Source: Mesomycoplasma conjunctivae (GTDB lineage: Bacteria; Bacillota_I; Bacilli_A; Mycoplasmatales; Metamycoplasmataceae). Taken from it: a DNA stretch of 64,000 nt. Positions within the stretch are counted from its first letter, which is position 1; every line of letters begins with the position of its first letter. Positions 42,914 through 52,354 of this stretch are shown in pieces. The notes beneath the pieces were generated by a model that saw nothing but the letters and a program-made list of their open reading frames with translations, searched no databases and was not told where the DNA came from. The translations under genes were made by a program, and so were the position numbers. Where the stretch lies: positions 310,001 through 374,000 of the forward strand of contig NC_012806.1 in assembly GCF_000026765.1 (NCBI RefSeq), in the 5' to 3' direction.

Positions 42914-43204
42914 ATGGCTCTCAAAATTGTTGCGGCTTGTGGTAACGGTATGGGCACAAGCATGATTATTAAACTAAAAGTTCAAAAAATTGTCAAAGAA
43001 TTAGGAATTGATGCCTCAGTTGAAGCACTTTCTATGGGTCAATCCAAAGGGCTAACTAATTCGGTTGATGTCATTATTGCATCAAAACATTTAACTAGTG
43101 AATTTTTACAAAATCAAAAAGCAAAAATTGTTGGTGTAACTAATTTGATGGATGAAAAAGAAATCAAAGAAGCATTAACACCGGTTTTAGCAGAATTTAA
43201 ATAA
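42914..43204 (+). CDS. ulaB: PTS ascorbate-type EIIB (UlaB)
   Basis: A 96-residue cytosolic domain protein. Its phosphocysteine loop is AACGNGMGTSM with Cys9, as in lactose/ascorbate-type IIB proteins. It lies 56 nt after ulaA with AAAGGAAA as ribosome site, and just before EIIA. It transfers phosphate from EIIA to the imported substrate. Confidence 0.93.
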   Translation: MALKIVAACGNGMGTSMIIKLKVQKIVKELGIDASVEALSMGQSKGLTNSVDVIIASKHLTSEFLQNQKAKIVGVTNLMDEKEIKEALTPVLAEFK

Positions 43205-43218
43205 TTTGTAGGTCTTAG

Positions 43219-43695
43219 ATGGATATAAACTTACTTGATAATTTAAAAAACAATGATACAATTGTTCTCAATCAAAGTGCTACTGATTGAAAAGAGGCAA
43301 TTTATCTTGGTTGTAAGCCACTAATTGAAAAAAAACTTATTGATGAAAGCTACTATACAGCAATTATTGAGAGTACCAAAAAACATGGTCCTTATTATAT
43401 TTTAGCTGATTATTTAGCCATGCCACATGCAAGTAGTGAGGCTGGAGTTTACGATAATGCTTTCTCACTTATAACCCTTGACAAACCGGTTTATTTTGAA
43501 AATGATGAACGTCCTGTACAACTTTTAATCACCTTAGCAGCGACTTCAGCTGACATTCACGTCTCTGTTGCCCTACCACAAATAGTTGCTATTTTTGATG
43601 ATGCTTCTAATATTGATAAAATTTTAAAAGCAAAGTCTAAAGAAGAAGTTTTACAAATTTTAGCAAGTGTTGATTTTAGCAAGTATTTATCTTAG
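43219..43695 (+). CDS. ulaC: PTS EIIA, fructose/ascorbate type (UlaC)
   Basis: A 158-residue EIIA of the PTS_EIIA_2 family. The active histidine is His70 in LAMPHASS, and residues PVQLLITLAATSADIHVSVALPQI (located at about 94-117) match the family core. One TGA is Trp. It starts 14 nt after ulaB, and a terminator follows. It accepts phosphate from HPr, which is not encoded in this window. Confidence 0.92.
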
Positions 43696-43712
43696 TTGGT
43701 TAAAAAATATCA

Positions 43713-43753
43713 AAATAAAAAGCAAATTATTTAAAATAGTTTGCTTTTTATAT
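43713..43753 (+). terminator. Terminator after ulaC
   Basis: A stem of about 12 bp (ATAAAAAGCAAA / TTTGCTTTTTAT) with a 13-nt loop and T-rich tail. Confidence 0.7.
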
Positions 43754-43901
43754 TTTCTTTTATTTAGTTGGCTTACCAGATTGCTTGAAAAAATACTTAG
43801 CAAAAATCTAGTTTATGGTACAATTATCATTTAGCCAATTTAACTGTTTTCAGTAAATTATTTTAACACAGCTACCTATAGATAAAAAGGTCTTCATAAT
43901 T

Positions 43902-44474
43902 ATGCAATCGTTTTTACACAAGTTTAGAAAAAATACCGTTAATATTCAGGTATATAAATATGATGGTACTTTGTATCGCCAATATAACAAAGCTACTATC
44001 ATTGAAATGAATGATGAGGAAATCATTGTTAACTTACAAGGGGTGCGTGTGGTAGAGTGTGAAAATAAAGAAATAGATAAAAAAAAGTGTTGGCACATTA
44101 AAACTAAGTGTATTTGAGTTTTTCGTAGCAACACTTTTTATAATGCCATAATTAGCTTAAAAAATAATACTCAAGCTAGCTACTATATTAACTTATCATC
44201 TGACTACATTTTTGAAGACAATACTATTAAATTTATCGATTATGATTATGATATTAAAGTTTTAGAAAATAAAAATTTTGAAATTGTTGACAAATGCGAT
44301 TTTGATAGTAACAAAATTTTAATGCAATATCCACAACATCTTTGTCAAGCACTTACACAACAATCACAAGAATTATTAAAAGATTATGTTTTAGTACAAG
44401 GCATTTTTGATAGCAAATATATCAAAAAATATTTAGGTTTGTGTAGATGTCGCAGATGTTATAAATTATTTTAA
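43902..44474 (+). CDS. DUF402-family protein
   Basis: A 190-residue protein resembling the DUF402 family (beta-barrel nucleotide phosphatase-like proteins; B. subtilis YtgA/YjjG-type relatives). Recognisable are IQVYKYDGTLYRQY at the start, NAIISLKNN, YYINLSSDYIFEDNTIKFIDYDYDIKV (about 85-111) and the late LLKDY. The C-terminus is Cys-rich (GLCRCRRCYKLF), which is unusual and could bind metal. One TGA is Trp. Its stop overlaps the rnc stop by 4 nt on the other strand. Function is unknown; the family is linked to nucleoside diphosphate hydrolysis. Confidence 0.75.
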
Positions 44475-45157
44475 TCTTGATTTTTTGGCATGCGTTCTAA
44501 AGCTTGGCGAGCTGCATTAAATTCAGCTTCTTTCATACTTTTGCCAGAGCCTACGCCAAAAATTTGGTTATCTCAAATTAACTCTGACTGAAAAGATCCA
44601 TCACTTTGTTTTGTAGATTGATATGTAATTTTTTCTGTCGAAAATGACTGAATTTTTTCTTGAAATTCAGATTTTGGATCCTTGTTGTTGTGCTTGGCAT
44701 TTTGGATAACAAAATCATAGAGATATTTTTCTAAAAATAAATCAAGTACTTCATTACCTTGGTCTAAATAAATAGCAGCACAAAAAGATTCAAAGACATC
44801 AGCTTTTAATTTAGTATTTGTTAAAATGTCTTTGGCTCCTTTACCTACTTGAATTAAATCACTTAATTGGAGATCATCGCAAATTTTTGCAAAAGTTAAA
44901 GAAGAAATGCTCTTAGCTCTCAATTGTGATGCCTGACCTTCTTTTTGGAAATTAATTTTAGAAAAAATAAATTCGCTGACTTTAAAATTGATGATAGAGT
45001 CACCTAAAAATTCTAACATTTCGTAGTGACTGCTGTTGGGATTAAAATGTTGATAAGACTTATGAGTAAGTGCTTGATTATAAATTTCAAGATTTTTAGG
45101 TAAAATTTCTAACTTATCTAGGAGCTTGAGAATTTGATAGCTTCTATTGGTTTTCAT
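44471..45157 (-). CDS. rnc: Ribonuclease III
   Basis: A 228-residue dsRNA endonuclease. The catalytic domain has ALTHKSY and the signature EMLEFLGDSI with acidic residues, then KADVFESFCAAIYLD. The C-terminal dsRNA-binding domain includes DPKSEFQEKIQ and GSGKSMKEAEFNAARQAL. TGA is Trp at about 44573. It overlaps plsX by 14 nt, forming the fakA-plsX-rnc unit also known in Gram-positive bacteria. Confidence 0.95.
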
Positions 45158-46142
45158 CTAATTTTTCTTTGACTTTTTCTAGCACTTGGGTATCAAGTGC
45201 AATTTTTACTTGATTAAGAGCCCCTAAAAAAGCTAATTTATTACTATTACCGTGAGTTTTTAGTATAATTCCATCAATACCCATAATTCAAGCTGCACCT
45301 ACATTGCGATAGTCAAATTTTTCTTTGAGATCATTAAACTTATCTTTTATTAAGATACCACCAATTTTACTTTTAAGCGAAGACTTTATTTGTTGTTTAA
45401 AAAGCTTGAAAATACTAAGTGTTGCCCCTTCAAGTGTTTTTAGAACTAAATTGCCAGCATAGCCATCGCAAACAAAAATTTGACAATCACCTTCTAAGAG
45501 GTGCTGCGGTTCTACAAAACCTATGAAATTAATTTTACTATCTTCAGCCATCATTTGGTAGGCCTCACGGTGAAATTCCAAGCCTTTACGTTTTTCAGTA
45601 CCGATGTTGATAATTCCTACTTTTGGATCACTTAGGCCGTATAAACTTTGATAAAAAATAGAAGCTACATTAGCTCATTGGTAAAGAAATTGTGCTTGAA
45701 CATTTGTATTAGCACCAACGTCAACCATCAAAATTGGTAAATTACCAATGGTTGGAATTGAAGGCATAAAACCTGGTCGTCTGACACCTTTGATTGTCTC
45801 TAGTTTTAAAAAACTAGAAGAAATAATTAGTGAAGACTCCGCTGGTGAAAGCACGGCATCTACTTTTTTTGCTGCCAATAAATCTAAAGCGCTATTCATT
45901 GAATTATTTTTGCGATGAACATCACGTAATGTTTCAGATTTGGTAGCAATTTCTGGATTATTAATAATTGAAATATTTGCTATTGGTTTGATTACTTGTG
46001 TAATCTTAGCTTCATCACCAATTATGTAAATATGAAAATTAGGATTTTCTTTGGCAAAATCATAAGCTGCCAAACTAGCAGCATTGAGTGTGTATTCTTT
46101 ATTTTGAACATCAAATGCAATTTTATAATTTCTTTTATTCAT
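45144..46142 (-). CDS. plsX: Phosphate acyltransferase PlsX
   Basis: A 332-residue enzyme of the PlsX family making acyl-phosphate for phosphatidic acid synthesis. Indicators are IAFDVQNKEYTLNAAS at the N-terminus, RRPGFMPSIPT, VDVGANTN, IGTEKRKG and the C-terminal FVCDGYAGNLVLKTLEG. Two or more TGA codons are Trp. The N-terminus is shorter and more divergent than in Bacillus. It lies between fakA (8-nt overlap) and rnc (14-nt overlap). Together with FakA it lets the cell use imported fatty acids. Confidence 0.92.
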
Positions 46143-47772
46143 TAATGATTCCTATCAATAGATGATAAATATCTTGATCCCCTTGCTGAACTAGAAAATC
46201 AATATCTGGATAATCTTGTATCATTTTTTCAAGTTGAGCTATTTTCTGAGTTGATAAATCTTTACCATAAGTTAGATACACACTAAAAGTTGTATCATTA
46301 ATATTTTTTTGTAAAACTTGTTTACTAATTTCTTCAAAAGTATTTGCTACAATGACAATTTTACCATCTTTAGCAGCACAAAATTGCCCTTTTTTAACAC
46401 TAATTCCATTAACTTTTGCATCCTTAGAAGCTATAAAAATTTCAAAGACAGAAATCCGTTTGCTAGCTTCGATCATAAAAGTTTTATTATCTTTTCATTG
46501 TGTATCTGGGTGAAAATGTTCTGCTAAATATTGTCCCATAAGTTGATTGTTTGAGGGCATGATAATAATTTTTTTAGCCCTGTTATCTTTTTTGTATCAT
46601 TTTGCTACTTGATTGGCAACGAGGAGAAAGTTTTTCTCATTTGGTAAAATAAAAAAAGATTTAGCCTCAATTTTTTCGATAGCATCGCTAAAATCTTTAA
46701 AAGAAGGTTTTTTTTCTTTGTCAAACAAAATTACTTCGCTTGTGTGTCTTTCTTTCATTATTTCATAAAAACCTTGACCATTGTTGCAAGAAATCAATGC
46801 TGACATTGCAAGTTTCTTTGGCATTTGTTGCTTTTTTTCAATAATCTGGTCAGCTTGTTTATCCATACTTTCAATTTTAATTTTGGCAAATTCACCAAAT
46901 TTTTGTAAATAATTTAGCATATTTCCTGGTTTATCGGTGTGTCCATGGATTTTAATGACGCCATCTTGTTCAACAATTACTAAAGATTTGATTCGTCTTT
47001 CGAGTTTAGATTCTAATTTTTTGCGATTAAAGCCTTCAGAATTGGATAACTCAACAATTACTTCAGTACAATAACCAAATTCATCATGGCCTGCTTTGGT
47101 ATCAAAAGTAAAAATAGAAGTTGGCTGTGTTTGACTAATTTGAATCGGATTACCTTCGAGAAAGTAATGATACATACCTTCAAAAATCACAAGCATTCCT
47201 TCAGAGCCAGAATCGGTGACTCCTGCATCAGAGAGTGCTTTTAATTTTTTTGGACTCTCATCACAAATTTTTCTTCCCTCTTTGACAATTAGAGCAAAAA
47301 GATCTAAAATATTAGTTTTGGAGTTGCTTTTTTTCTTGACAATTTTATAAACTTCTTTAATAAAAGTTAAAATTGTTCCTTCAACCGGTTTTGCTACAGA
47401 ATCATAAGCTCTTGTGACTGCATGTTCTAAAGCACTTACAATATCTAAACTGGTAATTTTATTACGATTTTGTCAACTATCTTTAAAACCACGAATAATT
47501 TGCGATAGAATTACTCCAGAATTACCTCTTGCACCAAAAAGTGCACCTTTGGCAAAATTAGTAATAATTTCCCCATTTGTTTTCATGTTTAAATCTTTAA
47601 TGCTTTCAAAACCAGAATTAAAAGTTGCTAACATATTAGTTCCTGTATCACCATCGGGAACTGGGAACACGTTAAGAGAATTAATTCATTCCATTTTGTT
47701 TGTTAGGTGGTTTTTTGCTGATTCAAAAGCAGCATAGAGTTGCTTTGCTGTAACATCTTTAATTTTTAGCAT
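46135..47772 (-). CDS. fakA: Fatty acid kinase catalytic subunit (DAK2/YloV family)
   Basis: A 545-residue protein with an N-terminal DAK2 ATP-binding domain ([28 protein letters not shown]) and a C-terminal DegV-related part. The family is FakA, which with a FakB lipid-binding protein phosphorylates exogenous fatty acids; PlsX, encoded next, belongs to the same pathway. The gene starts at ATG 47772 with AAAGG 6-10 nt upstream. TGA Trp codons divide it into several pieces in the standard code. A 16-nt palindrome lies in front of it. No fakB is seen in this window. Confidence 0.93.
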
Positions 47773-47795
47773 AATTTGATACCTTTGAAATTCTA

Positions 47796-47811
47796 ATATT
47801 CTTAAGAATAT
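47796..47811. promoter_or_regulatory. Palindrome upstream of fakA
   Basis: A perfect 16-nt palindrome ATATTCTTAAGAATAT lies between the probable -10 box (TATAAT on the minus strand) and the fakA ribosome site. It could be an operator or a 5' hairpin. Confidence 0.35.
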
Positions 47812-47824
47812 ATATTATAATATA

Positions 47825-48367
47825 CTATTCATCAAAAACTAAACTAAATTTTTGGATGCCAGTAGTATGTTTTTGTAATTGACTATGGTAGTGACCAAAA
47901 CGGAGTGTCAGCTCTACTTTTTTGTCATTATCATCTCATTTTTTATCTCAATTAATAAAATTAACTGAGTTGTCGTTTCAAGGAATTGGTCGACCTTTTT
48001 TTGGACTAAAAAGTAATGTTTTTTTATTTACTAATTTTTTAATGACTAAATCATTAATTTCGGGATCGCTCAAACATTTTGAACTAAATTCTTGACATGC
48101 AAAGGGGAAATCATGATTTTGTTTAGCCTTTTGCTCTGCAAATAAATTTTCAAATTCAGTTTTAAACTGATTATATGTTAAATTTGTATTTTTATCTTTG
48201 TTAATTTCTAGTTGAAAATCATTAAATGCTATTTCTACTTTGTCTTTAAAATCTTGATTTTTATTGACATCATTTTCATTTTGAAATCCTAATTGAGCTT
48301 GACCACAGGAAACAATTGTAATAGTTGGCAATGCTACCAAGCTAGAAATTAAAAGCATTTTTTTCAT
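47825..48367 (-). CDS. Small predicted lipoprotein
   Basis: A 180-residue protein with a signal peptide and lipobox IVSC (Cys about 21). The mature part is rich in Asn, Asp and Lys, with two further cysteines (around residues 91 and 98) that could form a disulfide. Three TGA codons near the C-terminus are Trp. I do not recognise a family. It lies upstream of fakA but separated from it by a promoter. Confidence 0.7.
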
Positions 48368-48512
48368 ATTATAATATTTAACTTTCTACTTATACTTTTG
48401 CAATAATAAAATTTTAAACTATTTTATATTTATAACTTAAAAAAACCTTTATTTCTCTATTACTTGTTTCTTAATTATTTAGTGCTCAAAAATCAATAAA
48501 TATAATTAAAAA

Positions 48513-48540
48513 ATAAAAAACATACATTCAATGTATGTCT
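48513..48540 (-). terminator. Terminator of the tRNA unit
   Basis: On the minus strand a hairpin with stem ACATACA/TGTATGT and 5-nt loop is followed by a T-run. It sits 35 nt past the tRNA-Leu 3' end. Confidence 0.7.
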
Positions 48541-48573
48541 AATAGCTTTATGAAAATTAAATAAATTTAAAAT

Positions 48574-48658
48574 TGGTGCTCTCGACAAGACTTGAACTTG
48601 CACGCGTTTCCGCATTAGAACCTCAATCTAACGTGTATACCAATTTCACCACGAGAGC
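48574..48658 (-). tRNA. tRNA-Leu (anticodon GAG)
   Basis: A full cloverleaf is found: acceptor stem GCTCTCG/CGAGAGC, anticodon stem TTAGA/TCTAA around loop TTGAGGT giving anticodon GAG, a class II variable arm (TGCGGAAACGCG), T-arm with TTCAAGT, discriminator A and encoded CCA. Confidence 0.93.
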
Positions 48659-48661
48659 AAA

Positions 48662-48755
48662 TGGCGGATCAGACAGGATTTGAACCTGCGCGGGCCTTTT
48701 TACAACCCCTAATACGTTTCCAACATATCCTCTTCAGCCTCTTGAGTACTGATCC
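48662..48755 (-). tRNA. tRNA-Ser (anticodon GGA)
   Basis: Acceptor stem GGATCAG/CTGATCC, anticodon stem ATATG/CGTAT around loop TTGGAAA giving anticodon GGA, a long class II variable arm, T-arm with TTCAAAT, discriminator G and encoded CCA. It lies 3 nt upstream of tRNA-Leu in the same unit. Confidence 0.93.
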
Positions 48756-48770
48756 ATTCAATGTTATTTA

Positions 48771-48780
48771 ACATTATAAC
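48771..48780 (-). promoter_or_regulatory. Promoter -10 of the tRNA unit
   Basis: On the minus strand TGTTATAAT, an extended -10 box, lies about 18 nt before the mature 5' end of tRNA-Ser. Confidence 0.5.
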
Positions 48781-48968
48781 ACATAAAATTGTTTTTTGCT
48801 ATAGTTTACTTAGTTTTATTTTTAGAATAATTATTAAAAAAGGTAGACAAATAGATCTTTTTATATAAAAAACATTTTCAAAAATTAATTTTTCAAAAGA
48901 CTTTTAATAAAAAAATATTTGTTAATTTGCCATATCTTATATAAAATCTAAAAAAAATTTCTTTTCTT

Positions 48969-49002
48969 TTGTTGCAAAAAAAAAAAAAAAAAGGTATATA
49001 AT
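48969..49002 (+). promoter_or_regulatory. Promoter with 17-A tract of the F1-like ATPase/MIB-MIP unit
   Basis: A TTGTTG-like -35 candidate (48969-48974), then an uninterrupted run of 17 A (48976-48992), then GG and a TATAAT (48997-49002). The distance from the putative -35 to the -10 is 22 nt and depends on the A-run length. The next ATG (49010) lies 7 nt past the -10 box, so the message would be leaderless. Confidence 0.6.
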
Positions 49003-49009
49003 GATTTGC

Positions 49010-50461
49010 ATGACAACAAACCAAAGCTTACTTGTAAATATTAGAAATTATTTTTTAAAACACAACAAATTAATTCGATTTGTTATAATGTTGTTTGTTT
49101 TTGTAATAACGTTAGCTGTTTTATTTGATAATTCAAGATCATTTTTTAATTTTGATAAAAATGTCTTTGTTTCTAATATAAATACAATTGTTAATCCAAT
49201 AGGTAATTTAGTAAAGGAAAACATTTCTGTTCGTATAGCGCGTTCGGTTGTCTTTCTATTTTTTGCTTTTACTTATTTATATAAAAGCTACAAACTATTT
49301 GGATTGCCTAAAAAAGGCAAAATTTATTTAATTCTTAATTCAATTTTTATTGTTTTTGCGTTAGCAAATATTATTTTATTCTTTTTGTTTTTAACTACTA
49401 ATTGAATTATTATATTTGCTTTTAGCTTGCAAATTTTTATTCTTATTATAATAAATTACTTACAATGATGAATTGAGAACAAAAAGCATGAATCAATTAA
49501 TTATGAATTTCGTAGATTTTTACTTTTGAAAAATATTAGTTATTTAACAATGCTCTTATTTTTCCTCTTCTTTGCTATTATTTTTGCAGTTTTAGTTTTT
49601 AACTATTCAAACGTTACACATGGCAATCCTATTACAACGTGATTGGAAACATTTATTATAGAAGCTGGTTCTTTAAAAAATTCTATTATATTAATATTTA
49701 TATTAACTTCAATTTTAATTATCATTGGTGTTTGATTTGCACCACAAATCTATTTCTATAAACGTACTATTCAACATATTTATTTAAATAAACAAACTTT
49801 TTCATTATTATTAGTTCCTATATTTGCTGTTTTAATTTATCTTATTTATATAGCTATCCAAACCCAATTAAAATTTGAAGTTTTTCTTATTTTCGATAAA
49901 ATCATAAGCGGAAATTTAATACCACTAATTAGCGCTATTATTGTTTATACATTGTTGTTAACAGTGTTCTTATTAACAAATTTTTCTAAAAAGATAAAGC
50001 GTTTTTTTGCTAAAACTCAAATTAGTTTGTTTTTACTTTTTATCACTTTAGGTTTTATAGTAGGTTTTGCTACTACTTTTAAAAATCCAGATAGTAAGCA
50101 AGTGATTTGAATTTGAGTTATTTCGATATTCTACTTTTTAGTAAGTTATATTGTCTTTGCCTTTTATCGCTTAGAGGTCAAAACATATGGAAAATACTTA
50201 ATTAATTTAATGGTTGCTTTATTTTTAATCTTTACCATTATGCAATCAATAAATCTTGACTTATATGTAAGTTCAATTACCAAACTATCTGAGCAAAATA
50301 ATATTAGATCAAGCTTGGTGTCTAATGTTTATCTTGAAAACTCAAGCAGTTATTTTGTTACTTTGTCAGTTATATCCTTAATTATAAGTTTGACAAAACT
50401 AACTTTTGATATTAGCAAAATAAGTTTAGTTTTTAAAGGAAAATCCTCAAAAACTAAGTAA
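49010..50461 (+). CDS. F1-like ATPase-associated membrane protein (MSC_0624 type)
   Basis: A 483-residue protein with about 10-12 membrane helices and a basic C-terminus. No enzyme motif is visible. It opens the seven-gene mycoplasma 'type 3' F1-like ATPase cluster, in which the first gene encodes a polytopic membrane protein (MSC_0624 family in M. mycoides). It probably forms the membrane port in place of a proton channel. Several TGA codons are Trp. ATG 49010 is used; the ATG at 49001 lies inside the -10 box. Confidence 0.8.
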
Positions 50462-50476
50462 AAATAAGGAGACATT

Positions 50477-50992
50477 ATGAAAGCCAATCTATTCAAAAAA
50501 AGAACAATAACACAAGATACTACTAACAATAAAAAAGATTTTAGTGATTATTATGAAATTATAAAAGATAATAATTTTATAAACTTTGATTCACTAGCTA
50601 ATATTTCTTTGCTTGCATCATCATTAGCTCATGACTCTGCTTTTGTAGAAAAATATAAGCAAAAGGCACTTGAATCTTTTAAAACTAACCGTGAGTTAGT
50701 TTATAAAAACTTTGTTGTTTCTTGATCAAAGAGTTCCCGTTTTGGTTCTACAAAACTAGCACCAATTGTTATTCAACAAGAATCTAGTAATATTAGGGCA
50801 AATAATTTTTTTAGTGACAATAATGAGCATTTTAATTTGTTTTTAAATAATTTAAATATTTTATCTTGAGAATATATCGAAAAAGGAAAATATGTTGAAG
50901 TAACAGAGGGTATTATTATTTTTAGGGATCCGCAAACCAAAAATATTAAAGTTGCTTTTAGCGAAATTAGTATGACAAATCAGTCAAACTAA
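50477..50992 (+). CDS. F1-like ATPase-associated protein (MSC_0623 type)
   Basis: A 171-residue soluble-looking protein without signal or membrane segment. Helical N-terminal half (SLANISLLASSLAHDSAF) and a beta-rich C-terminal half. Two TGA codons are Trp. The assignment rests on gene order: second in the conserved order membrane protein, this protein, gamma-like, epsilon-like, large subunit, alpha-like, beta-like. It has AAGGAGAC as ribosome site. Its role in the complex is unknown. Confidence 0.68.
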
Positions 50993-51011
50993 TCAATAAA
51001 AGGTTGATATT

Positions 51012-51881
51012 ATGAATTTAAATGAGAAAAAAGAAAAATTAGTTAACTTCAAAAAAATTTATGATTTAGTTACATTAAATCGTAATATTTCATTAATTCA
51101 AATAAATCAACTTTTGAAAAATATTAAAATGGCACATGAGTTTTTTCTTATTGGACAGTTTTTTTTAAATAAATATGATGATAGAAGAAATAAAACTCAA
51201 TACTTTCTTAGTAATTTAAAACAAAAGTTAACCAAACAAAATAAAAAGACATTATGAATTTATCCAAGTAGTGATGAAAAATATACCCAAAACTTTTTTG
51301 ATCAGATAGAACAAATTATTTTAGATAATTGACAAGAAGGTGACCAAATAATTACTATTGGATCTAAAGCTAATGAGTTTGCTAAAAAACATAATTTTGA
51401 ACATATTGAACATTACAAAGATTTTAAACAGCTAAGCGAAACATCAAAAGAAATAGCCGCATACATTAATTTTTCTATAAAAAATAATTTATTAAAAGCT
51501 GTTAAAGTAGCTATTTATTCAAATAAAGTAGACAATCACATAGCAAATATATTTCCTTTAAATCAATTTGAATTTAAGTTAGAAAATAACAACACTAATT
51601 TAGAAAAAGTAGTTGCAGCTGCTAATGATTTTAAATTTTTCCCTAATTTTGATGAATTTTATCAAAGTCAACTCGAAATTTATTTTAGCTCAGCTTGCCA
51701 TATTTTATTTTTAGAATCACAATTTATTGTTTATAAAAATAAGCTTATTCATGAAAACTCACTACTAAAAGAAATTGAAGAAAAAACTCAAAAACTCAAA
51801 ACTACAATTTTAAAAATTGAACGTGAATTAGAAATTGAGGAGTTAAATCTTATTAAGCCCAAATCTAGAGGAGTGATCTAA
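51012..51881 (+). CDS. F1-like ATPase gamma subunit (MSC_0622 type)
   Basis: A 289-residue protein. Both ends are long helices (residues about 1-80, with Leu/Ile heptads, and 250-285, Glu/Lys-rich) that fit the coiled-coil rotor of an F1 gamma subunit; the middle is an alpha/beta domain. Sequence similarity to canonical gamma is very low, as known for the mycoplasma type 3 ATPases. TGA codons are Trp. Its TAA overlaps the next ATG (TAATG). Confidence 0.68.
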
Positions 51882-52354
51882 TGGTAAAAAACACATCTTG
51901 GAATGTCAAAATAATCACTATTGAAAATAAAGTAATTGAGTTAAAAAATCAGCAAGCCTTTTTCAATGTTGATCAAGAAAAACAATTTATTGAAATTAAA
52001 CCGCACAGTATTAGTAATCAAAAATTTTCACTAATCAAGTTTAAAAACACTCTTGGTGATTTGTATTTTTTTGCCCATCAAGCATTGATTTATAGTCTTG
52101 AGGATAGCTTAATTATTAAACTTTTTTATCCTCTACAGTTTTATCGTAGTAATAAAAAAATCTATCTTTCACAAAGGAAAAAGCAAGAAAAGCTAAAAAA
52201 TAATTTTTTTGAAAACCTAAAAAAATCAACACTTCTTGATGTTCAAATGAGTTTGCAAAATTATAAGGAAATCATGAGCCACAAACTCAAATTTAATGAA
52301 AATAAGTTAAAAGAATTATTTTTTTTAGTAGAAACTGAGGTTGCCTATGAATAA
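51881..52354 (+). CDS. F1-like ATPase epsilon subunit (MSC_0621 type)
   Basis: A 157-residue protein with a beta-rich first 95 residues and two helices at the end, the overall plan of F1 epsilon subunits. One Trp is a TGG codon (TSWNV). It overlaps the gamma-like gene by 1 nt and the following gene by 8 nt, so the cluster is translationally coupled. The assignment is by order and shape. Confidence 0.65.
   Translation: MVKNTSWNVKIITIENKVIELKNQQAFFNVDQEKQFIEIKPHSISNQKFSLIKFKNTLGDLYFFAHQALIYSLEDSLIIKLFYPLQFYRSNKKIYLSQRKKQEKLKNNFFENLKKSTLLDVQMSLQNYKEIMSHKLKFNENKLKELFFLVETEVAYE

Noticed and set aside
49001..49003. ATG 49001 as start of the first F1-like cluster gene
   Set aside because: It overlaps the -10 box; the in-frame ATG 49010 is the first that can be on the transcript.
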